Below are positions 17,223 through 25,300 of a DNA stretch of 64,000 nucleotides, piece by piece. The notes beneath the pieces are model-generated. The model saw only the letters and a program-made list of their open reading frames with translations, was not told where the DNA came from and did not search any database. The stretch is from Prevotellaceae bacterium UBA4332. Its GTDB lineage: Bacteria > Bacteroidota > Bacteroidia > Bacteroidales > Bacteroidaceae. A program made the translations under genes and the position numbers. The stretch's first letter is position 1, and each line of letters starts with the position of its first letter. The DNA lies in contig DGTQ01000025.1 of NCBI GenBank assembly GCA_002394365.1, positions 1-64,000 on the forward strand, given 5' to 3'.

Positions 17223-17625
17223 CAGCAGGAAATGAAGGAGAAAGACCCCCTCCAGTCCCCCTGTTTAGGGGGATGGTACCAACTGAAGGAGAGTTGACTT
17301 CCGAACTTTTCCCAGAGCGCTCTAACAGACATTATTAACTAACAAAATTTACTAACCATGATTTTTACTAAGATTATGACTGAAAGATTTTTAATAGATT
17401 TCTGAGGAATGAAATGACGAAATAAAATAGAAGCCTCATAAATATCATAGAGAAGATTTTCTCAAAAGATTTTAGTAATCGGACGCACCTTGGTGCTACG
17501 CTTGCCAGAGCAAGACGGGATTTTAACCACGGATTATGCGGATTTGCACGGATAATCAACGCTTTGCCCCGCTTTTATGACAAATGACACTTCAGACGCA
17601 AATTTTCTGTGAAAAATAAAATCCT

Positions 17626-17742
17626 CTACCTTATCGTAGTGTATTCCACGTTGAACTGTGCTCCGTCAACGAAGTCGATAGAGTTTCGAGCGGTAACGGT
17701 CAGCGCGAGTAACAGATGCAATATTATGGTTAACAGTCCCAT
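17626..17742 (-). CDS. Predicted 38-residue secreted peptide, unknown function
   Basis: On the minus strand ATG at 17742 opens a 38-codon frame ending at TAG 17626. It begins with a signal-peptide-like stretch (MGLLTIILHLLLALTVTA), followed by about 20 residues containing SIDFVDGAQFNVEY. The start lies 12 bp inside the 3' end of the 147-residue membrane protein gene (ATGGGACTGTTAA), which is the arrangement of translational coupling. I do not recognise a family. It could also be the C-terminal remnant of a larger secreted protein (the FVDGAQFNVE ending resembles tails of Bacteroidetes surface proteins). Confidence 0.35.
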   Translation of the reverse strand: MGLLTIILHLLLALTVTARNSIDFVDGAQFNVEYTTIR

Positions 17743-18173
17743 ACACCTGCAAAGTTACTAAAAAATTCTGGAATATTCCACGTTCCTTCAAGTCCCCTTT
17801 TTAGTATCCGACTTTGTAGATTATATGCTATTACATTTGCCAATATCAATAACACAAATAATAATAGAATTATAAATATAAAACTTTTTTTCTTGCTATA
17901 ATGGCAATGCGCAAACTTGTCCAATATCTCCTTCTTGTATTTTATATATCGATATATAAGATATATAATTAACGGAGATTCTATTAAAATAATTTGCCAT
18001 GTTTTCAAATTACAATGACCTAAGCAGAGCCATTCAAGAGAAGTAACTATTGGATATAAAATTGTGTAACAAATCATATAAACATATAATATGCTATTTG
18101 GCAATTTTATATCATCATTTAAAGTTCTAAAATAGGAATATGCGCAATAAAATATGTAGTCCAACAATTTCAT
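17730..18173 (-). CDS. Hypothetical membrane protein, 147 residues
   Basis: Three or four hydrophobic helices (about 22-45, 58-75, 93-115), a Lys-rich loop (YIKYKKEILDKFAHCHYSKKK) and a soluble C-terminus. No family is recognised. The coding region is clearly more AT-rich than the neighbouring housekeeping genes, with many AUA and UUA codons, which suggests horizontal acquisition. A -7 element TAACTTTG at 18213-18220 on the minus strand precedes the start by about 40 nt and supports expression. A predicted 38-residue peptide overlaps its stop. Confidence 0.6.
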   Translation of the reverse strand: MKLLDYIFYCAYSYFRTLNDDIKLPNSILYVYMICYTILYPIVTSLEWLCLGHCNLKTWQIILIESPLIIYLIYRYIKYKKEILDKFAHCHYSKKKSFIFIILLLFVLLILANVIAYNLQSRILKRGLEGTWNIPEFFSNFAGVWDC

Positions 18174-18212
18174 TATCAGGTTTTATAAGCAGTGGTACAA
18201 ACTAATCGAAAG

Positions 18213-18220
18213 CAAAGTTA
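18213..18220 (-). promoter_or_regulatory. Promoter -7 element of the 147-residue membrane protein gene
   Basis: TAACTTTG on the minus strand, giving a leader of roughly 35 nt before the ATG at 18173. No clear -33 TTTG is present at the right spacing. Confidence 0.45.
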
Positions 18221-18283
18221 GGTATTTTTTCTGAGAAAATGAAATTATAACCTCAAAAGATTTTGAGATTAAAAAAAAATAAT

Positions 18284-18291
18284 TACTTTTG
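18284..18291 (+). promoter_or_regulatory. Acyltransferase/ispF promoter, -7 element
   Basis: TACTTTTG followed by CAAC and then ATG at 18296. A TTTG at 18262-18265 may be the -33 box (18-bp spacer, slightly short). The predicted transcript is essentially leaderless. Confidence 0.55.
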
Positions 18292-18295
18292 CAAC

Positions 18296-19351
18296 ATGAG
18301 CATATCAAACATACAATTAAGCAACATATCAAAGTATCGTGGTGAACTGATGGGATTTGCCATCATAATAGTGATGCTTTTCCACGTTTCTCTATCGCAA
18401 AGAAGCCCTTGGTTTGGCTTGAGACGCATGGGCAATCTCGGTGTAGATATCTTTTTCTTCCTGTCTGGAATCGGGTTGTGGTATTCGTGGAGCAAACAGC
18501 AAATTTATAGCAAATTCTACCTCAACAGAGCTCTGCGCATATACCCTGCGTGGCTTATCATTGCAGGGTACTTCTACTTGAGCCGCTTTAATCCAGCACG
18601 CCCCTCCTATGCCCTCCCCTTTGGTGGCACGGGAGATGCTACCATCAACAGCTACATAGACCTTGCTGGGGATGTGCTTATAAATTGGGACTTCTGGCTG
18701 CACGATGAACTTACCTTCTGGTACGTACCAGCAACGATGATGATGTACCTCTTTGCCCCACTCTACATGCAGCTGTTGCGCAAGGACCGCACATTCCAGT
18801 GGCTCGTCGTGCTGCCACTGATGTGGTGTATAATAATGATGTACGTGATACCTGTACATAAAGCCGTAGGACACATCGAGATATTCTGGAGCCGAATACC
18901 GATATTCATGCTTGGACTGAACTTTGCTGAAGCCGTGAAGCAAGGGGTTACGCTCGACAAACGCACATGGTGGATGGTTGTCTTCTTCTTTGCTCTGAGT
19001 CTGTGGTCATGCGTATGGCTGGAACAATACAGGCACGGAAGGTTCCCTCTTTACACCGAACGAATGCTCTACATCGTGCTTGCCATAACCACCATACTCA
19101 TTATGGCGAGAGTCTTTGATGCCATTGCTGACGGCAAGCTGTCATTCGTCAACAGGTTCTTCAGTTGGGTGGGCGGATTCTCTCTTGAACTTTACCTCGT
19201 TCATGTGGAGTTTGTCATGAAACCACTTGAGCGCCAGCACCTCGGCTATTGGCCTACGTTCTTCATTACGCTGGCTATTTCTCTGCCTATAGCATGGCTT
19301 ATACATAAACTTTGCACAATAATTATAGACAAAATAAAGGTATATATATGA
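18296..19351 (+). CDS. Acyltransferase 3 family membrane protein
   Basis: A 351-residue OafA-type membrane acyltransferase: opening KYRGELMGFAIIIVMLFHVS with the expected Arg and His, then NLGVDIFFFLSGIGL, followed by about nine more hydrophobic helices. The start at 18296 (MSISNIQL) is chosen over 18263, because the earlier codon lies upstream of the -7 box, and over 18350, which would remove the family's conserved Arg. Its stop overlaps the ispF start (ATGA), so the two are translationally coupled. It probably acylates a surface polysaccharide, with donor and acceptor unknown. Confidence 0.85.
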   Translation: MSISNIQLSNISKYRGELMGFAIIIVMLFHVSLSQRSPWFGLRRMGNLGVDIFFFLSGIGLWYSWSKQQIYSKFYLNRALRIYPAWLIIAGYFYLSRFNPARPSYALPFGGTGDATINSYIDLAGDVLINWDFWLHDELTFWYVPATMMMYLFAPLYMQLLRKDRTFQWLVVLPLMWCIIMMYVIPVHKAVGHIEIFWSRIPIFMLGLNFAEAVKQGVTLDKRTWWMVVFFFALSLWSCVWLEQYRHGRFPLYTERMLYIVLAITTILIMARVFDAIADGKLSFVNRFFSWVGGFSLELYLVHVEFVMKPLERQHLGYWPTFFITLAISLPIAWLIHKLCTIIIDKIKVYI

Positions 19352-19833
19352 CGATAAGAGTAGGAATGGGATATGATGTCCACCAACTGGTGGAAGGGCG
19401 CGACCTTTGGCTTGGTGGCATAAAGATAGAACACACCCACGGACTGTTGGGGCATAGTGATGCCGACGTGCTGATACATGCTATATGTGATGCCCTGCTC
19501 GGTGCTGCCAACATGCGTGACATAGGCTACCACTTTCCTGACACGGCAGAGGAGACTGACGGCATAGACTCCAAAATACTATTGAAAAAGACTATTGCCC
19601 TCATAGCTACTAAGGGATATAGGCTCGGTAATATTGATTGCACCGTTTGCGCTGAGCAACCTAAGCTGAACCCTCACATAGAAAGTATGCGCAAATGTCT
19701 GGCAGAGGTAATGGAGACCGACCCTGACAACATAAGCATAAAGGCAACTACAACCGAAAAACTTGGTTTTACGGGAAGAAAAGAAGGCATGAGCGCTTAT
19801 GCTGTTGCCCTGATAGAAAAAGCGGTTTCGTAA
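19348..19833 (+). CDS. ispF: 2-C-methyl-D-erythritol 2,4-cyclodiphosphate synthase
   Basis: Forms the cyclic diphosphate intermediate of the MEP isoprenoid pathway; a trimer with a zinc ion per site. Zinc ligands are visible as Asp10 and His12 in GYDVHQL and His44 in DADVLIHAICDALLGA; the C-terminal TTTEKLGFTGRKEGMSAYAV block is typical. The 161-residue length is normal. The start at 19348 is fixed by homology and the ATGA overlap with the upstream gene; the frame opens earlier at 19312. Confidence 0.97.
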   Translation: MTIRVGMGYDVHQLVEGRDLWLGGIKIEHTHGLLGHSDADVLIHAICDALLGAANMRDIGYHFPDTAEETDGIDSKILLKKTIALIATKGYRLGNIDCTVCAEQPKLNPHIESMRKCLAEVMETDPDNISIKATTTEKLGFTGRKEGMSAYAVALIEKAVS

Positions 19834-19934
19834 GGTTATAAGGTTTCAGGTTATGAGGTTATGAGGTTATGAGGTATGCAAATGTCACCTCAAAACCTAA
19901 AGGCGAAGCGACCCGAAACCTCATAACCTCATAA
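19833..19934. terminator. Inverted repeat between convergent ispF and SLBB gene
   Basis: Left arm 19851-19875 is a 9-bp tandem repeat (TTATGAGGT), and right arm 19918-19934 is its perfect 17-bp inverse. The arms flank a 42-bp loop between two convergent genes, where a bidirectional terminator is expected. The AGGTTATGAGG repetition looks like another low-complexity repeat type of this genome. Confidence 0.5.
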
Positions 19935-19943
19935 TATATTCTT

Positions 19944-22529
19944 CTATTTCTTTATTGCTGTTACCACCACAGCCGCCATTGTGGCAACTACCGAACCTAT
20001 GCTAACCCACATAGATGCCGTGCTGGTGTTTGCCGTCGTGTGTCGCTCTGGCAATACTATAGTACAACCAGGCTCAACCTCAGCTCCGTCTCTCACCATC
20101 TGAGCGCTACCGTTCTGATAAACTATGTAAGCCCACTTGCGGTTTGCCCTACCACGAGCGCCACCCTGTTGCATGAAGTATTTAATACTCTTGCCCTTAA
20201 CATAGGGAACTGTATTCTCGTATGGCACAGCACCAGTAATCTTTACAGTGTTATTAACCTCTTCCACCACGAGACGGTCGCCATCTCGAAGTACAAGGTC
20301 GTCGATGCCACCTGGATTCTTTAATGCCGACTGAAGGTTTACAGCCACACGATATATATTCTCGTGCAAATTCTGCTCTCTGTAAAGGGAGTCAGCAAAG
20401 AGATACCTTGAATCTGGACCTGTTGTAGTTGTCGTAGCATAAGTATTGGCACGATTGGCACGATTGGCTATGAGGGTATTCTCCCTGCGACGAATCTCCT
20501 CATTGTTCATTTTACGGAGTATATAGGTGCCATTCTCAGCAGCACGTGAAGTCAGTCCTCCTGCCATTTTCAGCACATCGCTTACGCGTGTCTGGTTTTT
20601 CACCAGTCCGTAGAAGCCCTGAGACATCACCTCACCCTCTACCTGCACATTCTCTTGTTCGGTATATCCTGAAGCCTTTGTTACATAGACCTCGTCAAAT
20701 GGCTCGAGTTTGAAACCTGTCTGCCCTTCTATGACAAAGCCGTTAACCAGTGTCATCTCGTATGTCTCCGAGCGCATCTCCTCTGCCGAACCATCTCCTG
20801 TACCTTTGGCTACGATGCGCCTGTTTACCCTGACCTTGTTTGAAGCACTGTTCTTTAGTCCTCCTGCCTGAAGTACGAAGTCCTCAACCGTCATACCGTC
20901 GGCATACTGATACGTACCAGGATAATACACCTCGCCATAAATCTTCAGTTTGCGCTCGTCAGTCAAGTCCTTTCTCGACGGGATAAAGAGCACGTCTTCA
21001 TTGCACAGAGGCACGTCGGGCTGGGTACCATCAAGGATAGCCTGAATATCCAGAGCAATGACCTCGAGTGTACGGTCTGCCTTCATGCGGTGCATTACTG
21101 CATGCTGACTGAAAGCATCTTCACGCAGTCCGTCTGCCACTTCTATGAGCCCTTTGACGGTAGTGACCTCGCCACCCAACTGGTAAAGACCTGGACGGAA
21201 AGCTGCGCCCTTGAGTTCTACTGTATTGGCATAGCGTGGCAAGATAGAGTCAACGCTGACTGAATCCTCGTCGCTTATTCGGAACGAAGCCATATCAAAC
21301 TCCGTCACGTTAAACACGCCATACTCCTTGCCATTCTTGCGAAGCACGCGAACACTCTTAGTATAGGCATCACCCGTGAAGCCACCAGCATACTTGATGA
21401 GCGTCTGCACATTCTCCGTCTTTTTCATTTCGTAGTACATAGGGCGTTTTACCTTACCCGTAATATTCACAAGGCAGTCGTAAGGACCTACCACAATGAC
21501 GTCGTTGTCTGAAAGGCGCACATTTCCCGTGAGTTTGCCGTTAAGGATATAGTCGTAGATATCCACGTTGGTAACAAGACGACCAGCACGATACACCTTG
21601 ATATTACGCAGGGTGCCTATATCGCTTGTGCCGCCAGCCATGTAGAGAGCATGGAACACGCTGGCAAAGGCAGAGAGCGTGTAGGTGCCAGGAGCTTTCA
21701 CCTCGCCCATCACGTTCACCATGATGGTGCGCGTCTGACCTACGGTGAGCTTTATCTTTGAAGAGGAATAGCGAGAACCGAGCGTGGAACGCAGGCGAGC
21801 GTTTGCCTGACTGACAGTCAATCCACTAACCTGCACAGGCCCAAAGCCCTCAATATTGAGGTAGCCGTCAGGACTGACTGTTGCCTGCACACTCTTCTGT
21901 GAAGCGCCATAAACATCTACAAACACTGCATCACCAGGTCCCAGGACATAGTTTTGCGGTGTGGCAATATTCATATTAGGCTCAAAGGAAAGTTCTCTGT
22001 TGTTGAATATATCACGACCGAAGACCTTCTTCTTGCCCTTTACCTTATTGCCCATCTCGTCAAAACCAGTCATGTCAGTAAGTTCCGACAGCATGGCGTC
22101 ATGCTCCTTTTCCTGAAGTTTTGTTATCTCGTAGTCAGACATTTCCTGTTTGTCCTTCATAAGGTCGCTGTACTTATCAGAATGGTCATCATTGCCCATG
22201 CTGTTCTTTTTCATTTGCATCAGCTGGCTGTCATTCTCATCATCGGTATCCGCAATAGACTTGCGACTGCGGTCGAAGCTTTGGGAATATCCATTGTCAA
22301 CGGATGCCATAGAGCCACCCTGCGCCTTGCTGTACTGGCGACGCAACTGCTGCAAGCGGGTAACTGTCACGCCCCTCTGCATCAGTTTGGTAACGATTTG
22401 CGCCTGCGAGGTGCCCTTCTTCTGCTCCTTCTGAATAAAGGCTATAATCTGGGAATCAGACATTGACTGTGCCACTCCTTCCGCAAGGCACATCATCGAT
22501 ACGAAAAATATCAAGAGAAATCTTTTCAT
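19944..22529 (-). CDS. Polysaccharide export protein, Wza-like with multiple SLBB domains
   Basis: An 861-residue envelope protein. A signal peptide (MKRFLLIFFVSMMCLAEGVAQ) is followed by a polar, Gln/Lys/Ser-rich region, the Poly_export domain (NYVLGPGDAVFVDVYG) and then a row of about six SLBB beta-grasp domains; a C-terminal hydrophobic helix (MWVSIGSVVATMAAVVVTAI) precedes the end. Relatives form outer-membrane channels for capsule or exopolysaccharide export. The start at 22529 is set by the signal peptide and lies downstream of the -7 box at 22587-22594. No Wzc, Wzx or glycosyltransferase genes lie nearby, so the exported polymer cannot be named. Confidence 0.88.
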   Translation of the reverse strand: MKRFLLIFFVSMMCLAEGVAQSMSDSQIIAFIQKEQKKGTSQAQIVTKLMQRGVTVTRLQQLRRQYSKAQGGSMASVDNGYSQSFDRSRKSIADTDDENDSQLMQMKKNSMGNDDHSDKYSDLMKDKQEMSDYEITKLQEKEHDAMLSELTDMTGFDEMGNKVKGKKKVFGRDIFNNRELSFEPNMNIATPQNYVLGPGDAVFVDVYGASQKSVQATVSPDGYLNIEGFGPVQVSGLTVSQANARLRSTLGSRYSSSKIKLTVGQTRTIMVNVMGEVKAPGTYTLSAFASVFHALYMAGGTSDIGTLRNIKVYRAGRLVTNVDIYDYILNGKLTGNVRLSDNDVIVVGPYDCLVNITGKVKRPMYYEMKKTENVQTLIKYAGGFTGDAYTKSVRVLRKNGKEYGVFNVTEFDMASFRISDEDSVSVDSILPRYANTVELKGAAFRPGLYQLGGEVTTVKGLIEVADGLREDAFSQHAVMHRMKADRTLEVIALDIQAILDGTQPDVPLCNEDVLFIPSRKDLTDERKLKIYGEVYYPGTYQYADGMTVEDFVLQAGGLKNSASNKVRVNRRIVAKGTGDGSAEEMRSETYEMTLVNGFVIEGQTGFKLEPFDEVYVTKASGYTEQENVQVEGEVMSQGFYGLVKNQTRVSDVLKMAGGLTSRAAENGTYILRKMNNEEIRRRENTLIANRANRANTYATTTTTGPDSRYLFADSLYREQNLHENIYRVAVNLQSALKNPGGIDDLVLRDGDRLVVEEVNNTVKITGAVPYENTVPYVKGKSIKYFMQQGGARGRANRKWAYIVYQNGSAQMVRDGAEVEPGCTIVLPERHTTANTSTASMWVSIGSVVATMAAVVVTAIKK

Positions 22530-22586
22530 ACTACATAATTTTAATATAAAACGTGCCTGCACTCCCTTTATTGCGCAAGCGGCGTG

Positions 22587-22594
22587 CAAAGTTA
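22587..22594 (-). promoter_or_regulatory. Promoter -7 element of the SLBB gene
   Basis: TAACTTTG on the minus strand, giving a leader of about 55 nt before the ATG at 22529. A TTTG-like -33 box is not clear within the AT-rich sequence upstream. Confidence 0.5.
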
Positions 22595-22637
22595 CAAATA
22601 AATTTTGAAAAAACACAAGTCAGCGACAAGATATTTT

Positions 22638-22686
22638 GTCTGGTCGTTCAATCATACTATATATGTGTTTGATTGAACAACCAGAC
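22638..22686. promoter_or_regulatory. Long hairpin in the divergent wza-like/lolD region
   Basis: A 17-bp inverted repeat with one mismatch (GTCTGGTCGTTCAATCA against TGATTGAACAACCAGAC) around a 15-nt AT-rich loop. No T-run follows on either strand, so it is not a typical terminator. It lies about 45 bp upstream of the SLBB promoter and 170 bp before lolD. An operator for a dimeric regulator or a cruciform is possible, but nothing in the sequence names a binder. Confidence 0.45.
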
Positions 22687-22716
22687 GGATTAGCCGCTGA
22701 AAAATTCTTTTTGGAG

Positions 22717-22800
22717 GCATAGCCACCATCTGCGGTTGCATGGCAAGCACACGCGGATGCTTAGCAACCACGCACGGAAGTACAGCAACCACAGGCTGTT
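22717..22800. repeat. 21-bp-period array (AGCAACCACG core)
   Basis: Four degenerate units starting at 22717, 22738, 22759 and 22780, exactly 21 bp apart, each with AGCAACCAC or a close variant followed by a GG. The third unit contains GCTTAGCAA, the same core as the arrays at 35576 and 49350. Confidence 0.8.
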
Positions 22801-22856
22801 TTGGCAATTTTTGCAAAAACTTTATTCCACAGACTCGGTATATTATTCTTTTTTTG

Positions 22857-22864
22857 TACCTTTG
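22857..22864 (+). promoter_or_regulatory. lolD promoter, -7 element
   Basis: TACCTTTG lies only 7 nt before the ATG at 22872, so the transcript should have a leader of no more than a few nucleotides. No -33 TTTG is evident. Confidence 0.5.
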
Positions 22865-22871
22865 CACAGAA

Positions 22872-23561
22872 ATGATAGACATAAAGAACATAACAAAATC
22901 TTTCGGCACTCTGCAAGTCCTTAAGGGCATAGACCTGCACATAGACAAGGGAGAAGTGGTGAGCATCGTGGGACCAAGCGGTGCTGGCAAGACTACCCTG
23001 TTGCAGATAATGGGTACACTCGACAAAGCCGACACTGGAACCATAAACATAAACGGAGTTGACGTAAGCAACCTGTCGTCAAACAAACTTGCCGACTTCC
23101 GCAGTCGCAACATAGGGTTTATATTCCAGTTTCACCAGCTGCTGCCTGAATTTACGGCAGAGGAGAACATCATACTCCCTGCCCTGATAGCCGGCAAAAG
23201 CAAGAGCGAGGCAAAGAAAAAGGCACAGGAGCTGCTCGGTTTCCTAAACCTCAGCGACAGGGCGCACCACAAGCCCGCAGAGCTGTCAGGCGGAGAGAAA
23301 CAACGCATAGCCGTAGCAAGGGCTCTGATAAACAATCCCGCAGTGGTGCTTGCCGACGAGCCATCAGGCTCCCTCGACTCAAAGAACAAGAAGGAGTTAC
23401 ACCAACTGTTCTTTGACCTCAGGGACAAATACGGACAAACCTTCGTGATAGTAACACACGACGAAGAATTATCAAAGATAACAGACAGAACAATACATAT
23501 TGTTGATGGAACGATTAAAACTGGGACAGAAGAACAAGCTGAAGGCAGCGTGGAAGGTTGA
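22872..23561 (+). CDS. ABC transporter ATP-binding protein, LolD/MacB type
   Basis: A 229-residue ATPase of the LolD/MacB subfamily, which powers lipoprotein release to the outer membrane or related export. Walker A is GPSGAGKTT (34-42), the signature is LSGGEKQRIAVARAL, Walker B is VVLADEPSGSLD, followed by the H-loop (IVTHD). The partner permease is not adjacent; its genes probably lie elsewhere, as is common in Bacteroidetes. The frame extends upstream through the 21-bp array, but the family start MIDIKNITKSFG and the promoter fix 22872. It overlaps the next gene by about 56 bp. Confidence 0.9.
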   Translation: MIDIKNITKSFGTLQVLKGIDLHIDKGEVVSIVGPSGAGKTTLLQIMGTLDKADTGTININGVDVSNLSSNKLADFRSRNIGFIFQFHQLLPEFTAEENIILPALIAGKSKSEAKKKAQELLGFLNLSDRAHHKPAELSGGEKQRIAVARALINNPAVVLADEPSGSLDSKNKKELHQLFFDLRDKYGQTFVIVTHDEELSKITDRTIHIVDGTIKTGTEEQAEGSVEG

Positions 23562-24345
23562 CTTTGGCATGTACCTTGAAGGGGGAGGCTACGAAGGCAA
23601 GATACTCTTGCCAGAGCGCTATGTGCCCGAAGACCTCGAGGTGGGCGACGAAATAGAGGTATTCCTCTACCTTGACAACGAGGAGCGCCTGGTGGCTACC
23701 ACCCTCGAACCGAAGGCTATGGTGGGAGACTTTGCCTATCTGGAAGTAGCATGGGTGAACGAATACGGCGCCTTCCTTGACTGGGGACTGATGAAAGACC
23801 TCTTCTGCCCATTTCGCGAACAGAAACGCAGGATGCAGCAGGGACAGTCATATATAGTACACGTACACATTGACGAAGAGAGCTACCGCATCATGGCATC
23901 TGCCAAGGTAGAGAAATTTCTCAAGCCCCTGCCACAAGAATACAATGAAGGACAAGAAGTGCAGCTACTCGTCTGGCAAAAGACCGACCTGGGATTTAAG
24001 GTTATCATAGACAACGGCTACGCCGGACTGCTCTATGACACGCAGATATTCCGCAGCCTCCATACTGGCGACCGCATAAAAGGATACATATCAAACATAC
24101 GTCCAGACGGCAAGGTGGACTGCATACTGCAAAAGACGGGCAGAGAACACACAGAGAACTTCTCGGCAAGACTTCTGAGGTACCTCGAGACGCAAGGCGG
24201 CCGTTGCAGACTTGGCGACAAGAGTAGCGCAGAGGAAATCAAAGAGCAGTTTGGCGTAAGCAAGCGAACGTACAAACAAGCCGTGGGCGATTTATACAAA
24301 AGACGCCTCATCAGGATAACCGACAACGGAATAGAGCTTCTGTGA
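23506..24345 (+). CDS. CvfB/YitL-like S1 RNA-binding protein
   Basis: About 279 residues with S1-like OB folds in the first three quarters (VDFGMYLEGGGYEGKILLPERY, then YLEVAWVNEYGAFLDWGL, then GFKVIIDNGYAGLLYDTQIF) and a C-terminal winged helix (SSAEEIKEQFGVSKRTYKQAVGDLYKRRLI). This is the CvfB order of domains; relatives bind RNA and affect expression of virulence or stress genes. Start is taken at Met 23506 (MERLKLGQKNKLK) by family fit; ATG at 23500 is an alternative. The start lies inside the lolD 3' end, so expression is coupled. Confidence 0.87.
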   Translation: MERLKLGQKNKLKAAWKVDFGMYLEGGGYEGKILLPERYVPEDLEVGDEIEVFLYLDNEERLVATTLEPKAMVGDFAYLEVAWVNEYGAFLDWGLMKDLFCPFREQKRRMQQGQSYIVHVHIDEESYRIMASAKVEKFLKPLPQEYNEGQEVQLLVWQKTDLGFKVIIDNGYAGLLYDTQIFRSLHTGDRIKGYISNIRPDGKVDCILQKTGREHTENFSARLLRYLETQGGRCRLGDKSSAEEIKEQFGVSKRTYKQAVGDLYKRRLIRITDNGIELL

Positions 24346-24398
24346 CTTGACATAAATTATTAAAAAAGATTAAAATCAAATCGCACTAAGAAGATTTC

Positions 24399-24429
24399 TT
24401 GGTCAGTTCAAAAAAAAGCAGTACCTTTG
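24399..24429 (+). promoter_or_regulatory. Promoter of rpmB-rpmG-DUF4295
   Basis: TTG at 24399-24401, a 20-bp spacer, and TACCTTTG at 24422-24429. The leader to the rpmB start is about 50 nt. Confidence 0.7.
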
Positions 24430-24484
24430 CACACTGTTTGGAATAAGTACCATTTTAAAGACCTAAAAAAAGTAGAAGATAGCA

Positions 24485-24748
24485 ATGTCTAAAATTTGTC
24501 AAATCACCGGCAAGAAGGCAATGATCGGCAACAACGTTTCACACTCAAAGCACCGCACAAAGCGCAGCTTTGACGTGAACCTTTTCTCTAAGAAGTTCTA
24601 CTATGTAGAAGAGGATTGCTGGATCAGCCTTAAGATTTCTGCTGCAGGCCTGCGTATGATCAACAAAGTTGGTCTCGATGCAGCCCTTAAGCAAGCTGTA
24701 GCAAAAGGCTACGTAGATTGGAAAGATATTAAAGTAATAGGAGAATAA
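24485..24748 (+). CDS. rpmB: 50S ribosomal protein L28
   Basis: An 87-residue L28 with the typical start MSKICQITGKKAMIGNNVSHSKHRTKRSF and the late IDK-like region RMINKVGLDAALK. It opens a three-gene ribosomal cluster with L33 and DUF4295, separated by 5 and 51 bp. The start is unambiguous. Confidence 0.97.
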   Translation: MSKICQITGKKAMIGNNVSHSKHRTKRSFDVNLFSKKFYYVEEDCWISLKISAAGLRMINKVGLDAALKQAVAKGYVDWKDIKVIGE

Positions 24749-24753
24749 GCACC

Positions 24754-24942
24754 ATGGCAAAGAAAGCAAAAGGTAATCGTGTACAGGTAATACTCGAGTG
24801 CACAGAGATTAAGAACAGCGGTTTGCCAGGTACAAGCCGTTACATTACAACAAAGAACCGTAAGAATACTCCCGAGCGTCTTGAGCTGATGAAGTACAAC
24901 CCTATCCTCAAGAAGATGACTCTTCACAAGGAGATTAAGTAA
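24754..24942 (+). CDS. rpmG: 50S ribosomal protein L33
   Basis: A 62-residue L33 (MAKKAKGNRVQVILECTE, SRYITTKNRKNTPERLELMKYNP, LHKEIK). The zinc-ribbon CxxC pairs are absent, so this is the Cys-minus form that does not need zinc. It follows rpmB by 5 bp in one transcript. Confidence 0.97.
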   Translation: MAKKAKGNRVQVILECTEIKNSGLPGTSRYITTKNRKNTPERLELMKYNPILKKMTLHKEIK

Positions 24943-24993
24943 AAGGGACAACGGTCTTTATTTTTTAACATTTAATATAAACAGAAAAAGACT

Positions 24994-25152
24994 ATGGCTA
25001 AGAAAGCGGTCGCTACCCTCCACGAAGGTTCATCGGATGGTCGCGCTTACACAAAGGTTATAAAGATGGTCAAGAGCCCTAAGACAGGTGCTTACATCTT
25101 TGACGAGCACATGGTTCGTAACGAGGAAGTTGACGCATTCTTCAAAGGCTAA
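24994..25152 (+). CDS. DUF4295 family small protein
   Basis: A 52-residue basic protein (MAKKAVATLHEGSSDGRAY, VIKMVKSPKTGAYIFDEHMV, VDAFFKG) of the Bacteroidetes-specific DUF4295 family. It stands directly after L28 and L33, as it does across the phylum, which points to a role at the ribosome; a lineage-specific ribosomal protein is likely but is an inference from context. It is followed by a strong terminator. It is too short for many gene callers. Confidence 0.9.
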   Translation: MAKKAVATLHEGSSDGRAYTKVIKMVKSPKTGAYIFDEHMVRNEEVDAFFKG

Positions 25153-25219
25153 ACGCTTATTGAAAGAATAGTTTCAATATCACAGGCAACACACAAATGT
25201 TGCTTTGTATAACAGAACA

Positions 25220-25265
25220 AGAGATTGCATCCGTTTGACAAGAACGTTTGCAATCTCTTTTTTTT
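25220..25265 (+). terminator. Rho-independent terminator after DUF4295
   Basis: A 10-bp stem AGAGATTGCA (25220-25229) with TGCAATCTCT (25249-25258) around a 19-nt loop, followed by an unbroken T tract through 25265. It closes the ribosomal protein unit. In other Bacteroidetes ftsY often follows this cluster; here a response regulator does. Confidence 0.9.
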
Positions 25266-25300
25266 ACCCAACAACACGTAATCATATTACTTTTTACTCT

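Larger units (their letters stand above)
16415..17625. other. Gene-free, repeat-rich intergenic region
   Basis: About 1.2 kb without a convincing gene. It holds a MITE-like inverted repeat (16607-16797), a 21-bp-period array (17056-17139), a solitary plus-strand promoter (17192-17222), a C-rich palindromic element (17244-17275), a copy of the second dispersed repeat family on the minus strand (about 17475-17513), and a short CACGGAT-type direct repeat near 17525-17555. Short open frames here overlap these repeats and look incidental. The stretch may be the remains of decayed genes. Confidence 0.6.

Noticed and set aside
17232..17297. 21-codon frame just below a good promoter
   Set aside because: More than half of it is the dispersed C-rich repeat; kept only as part of the solitary promoter observation.
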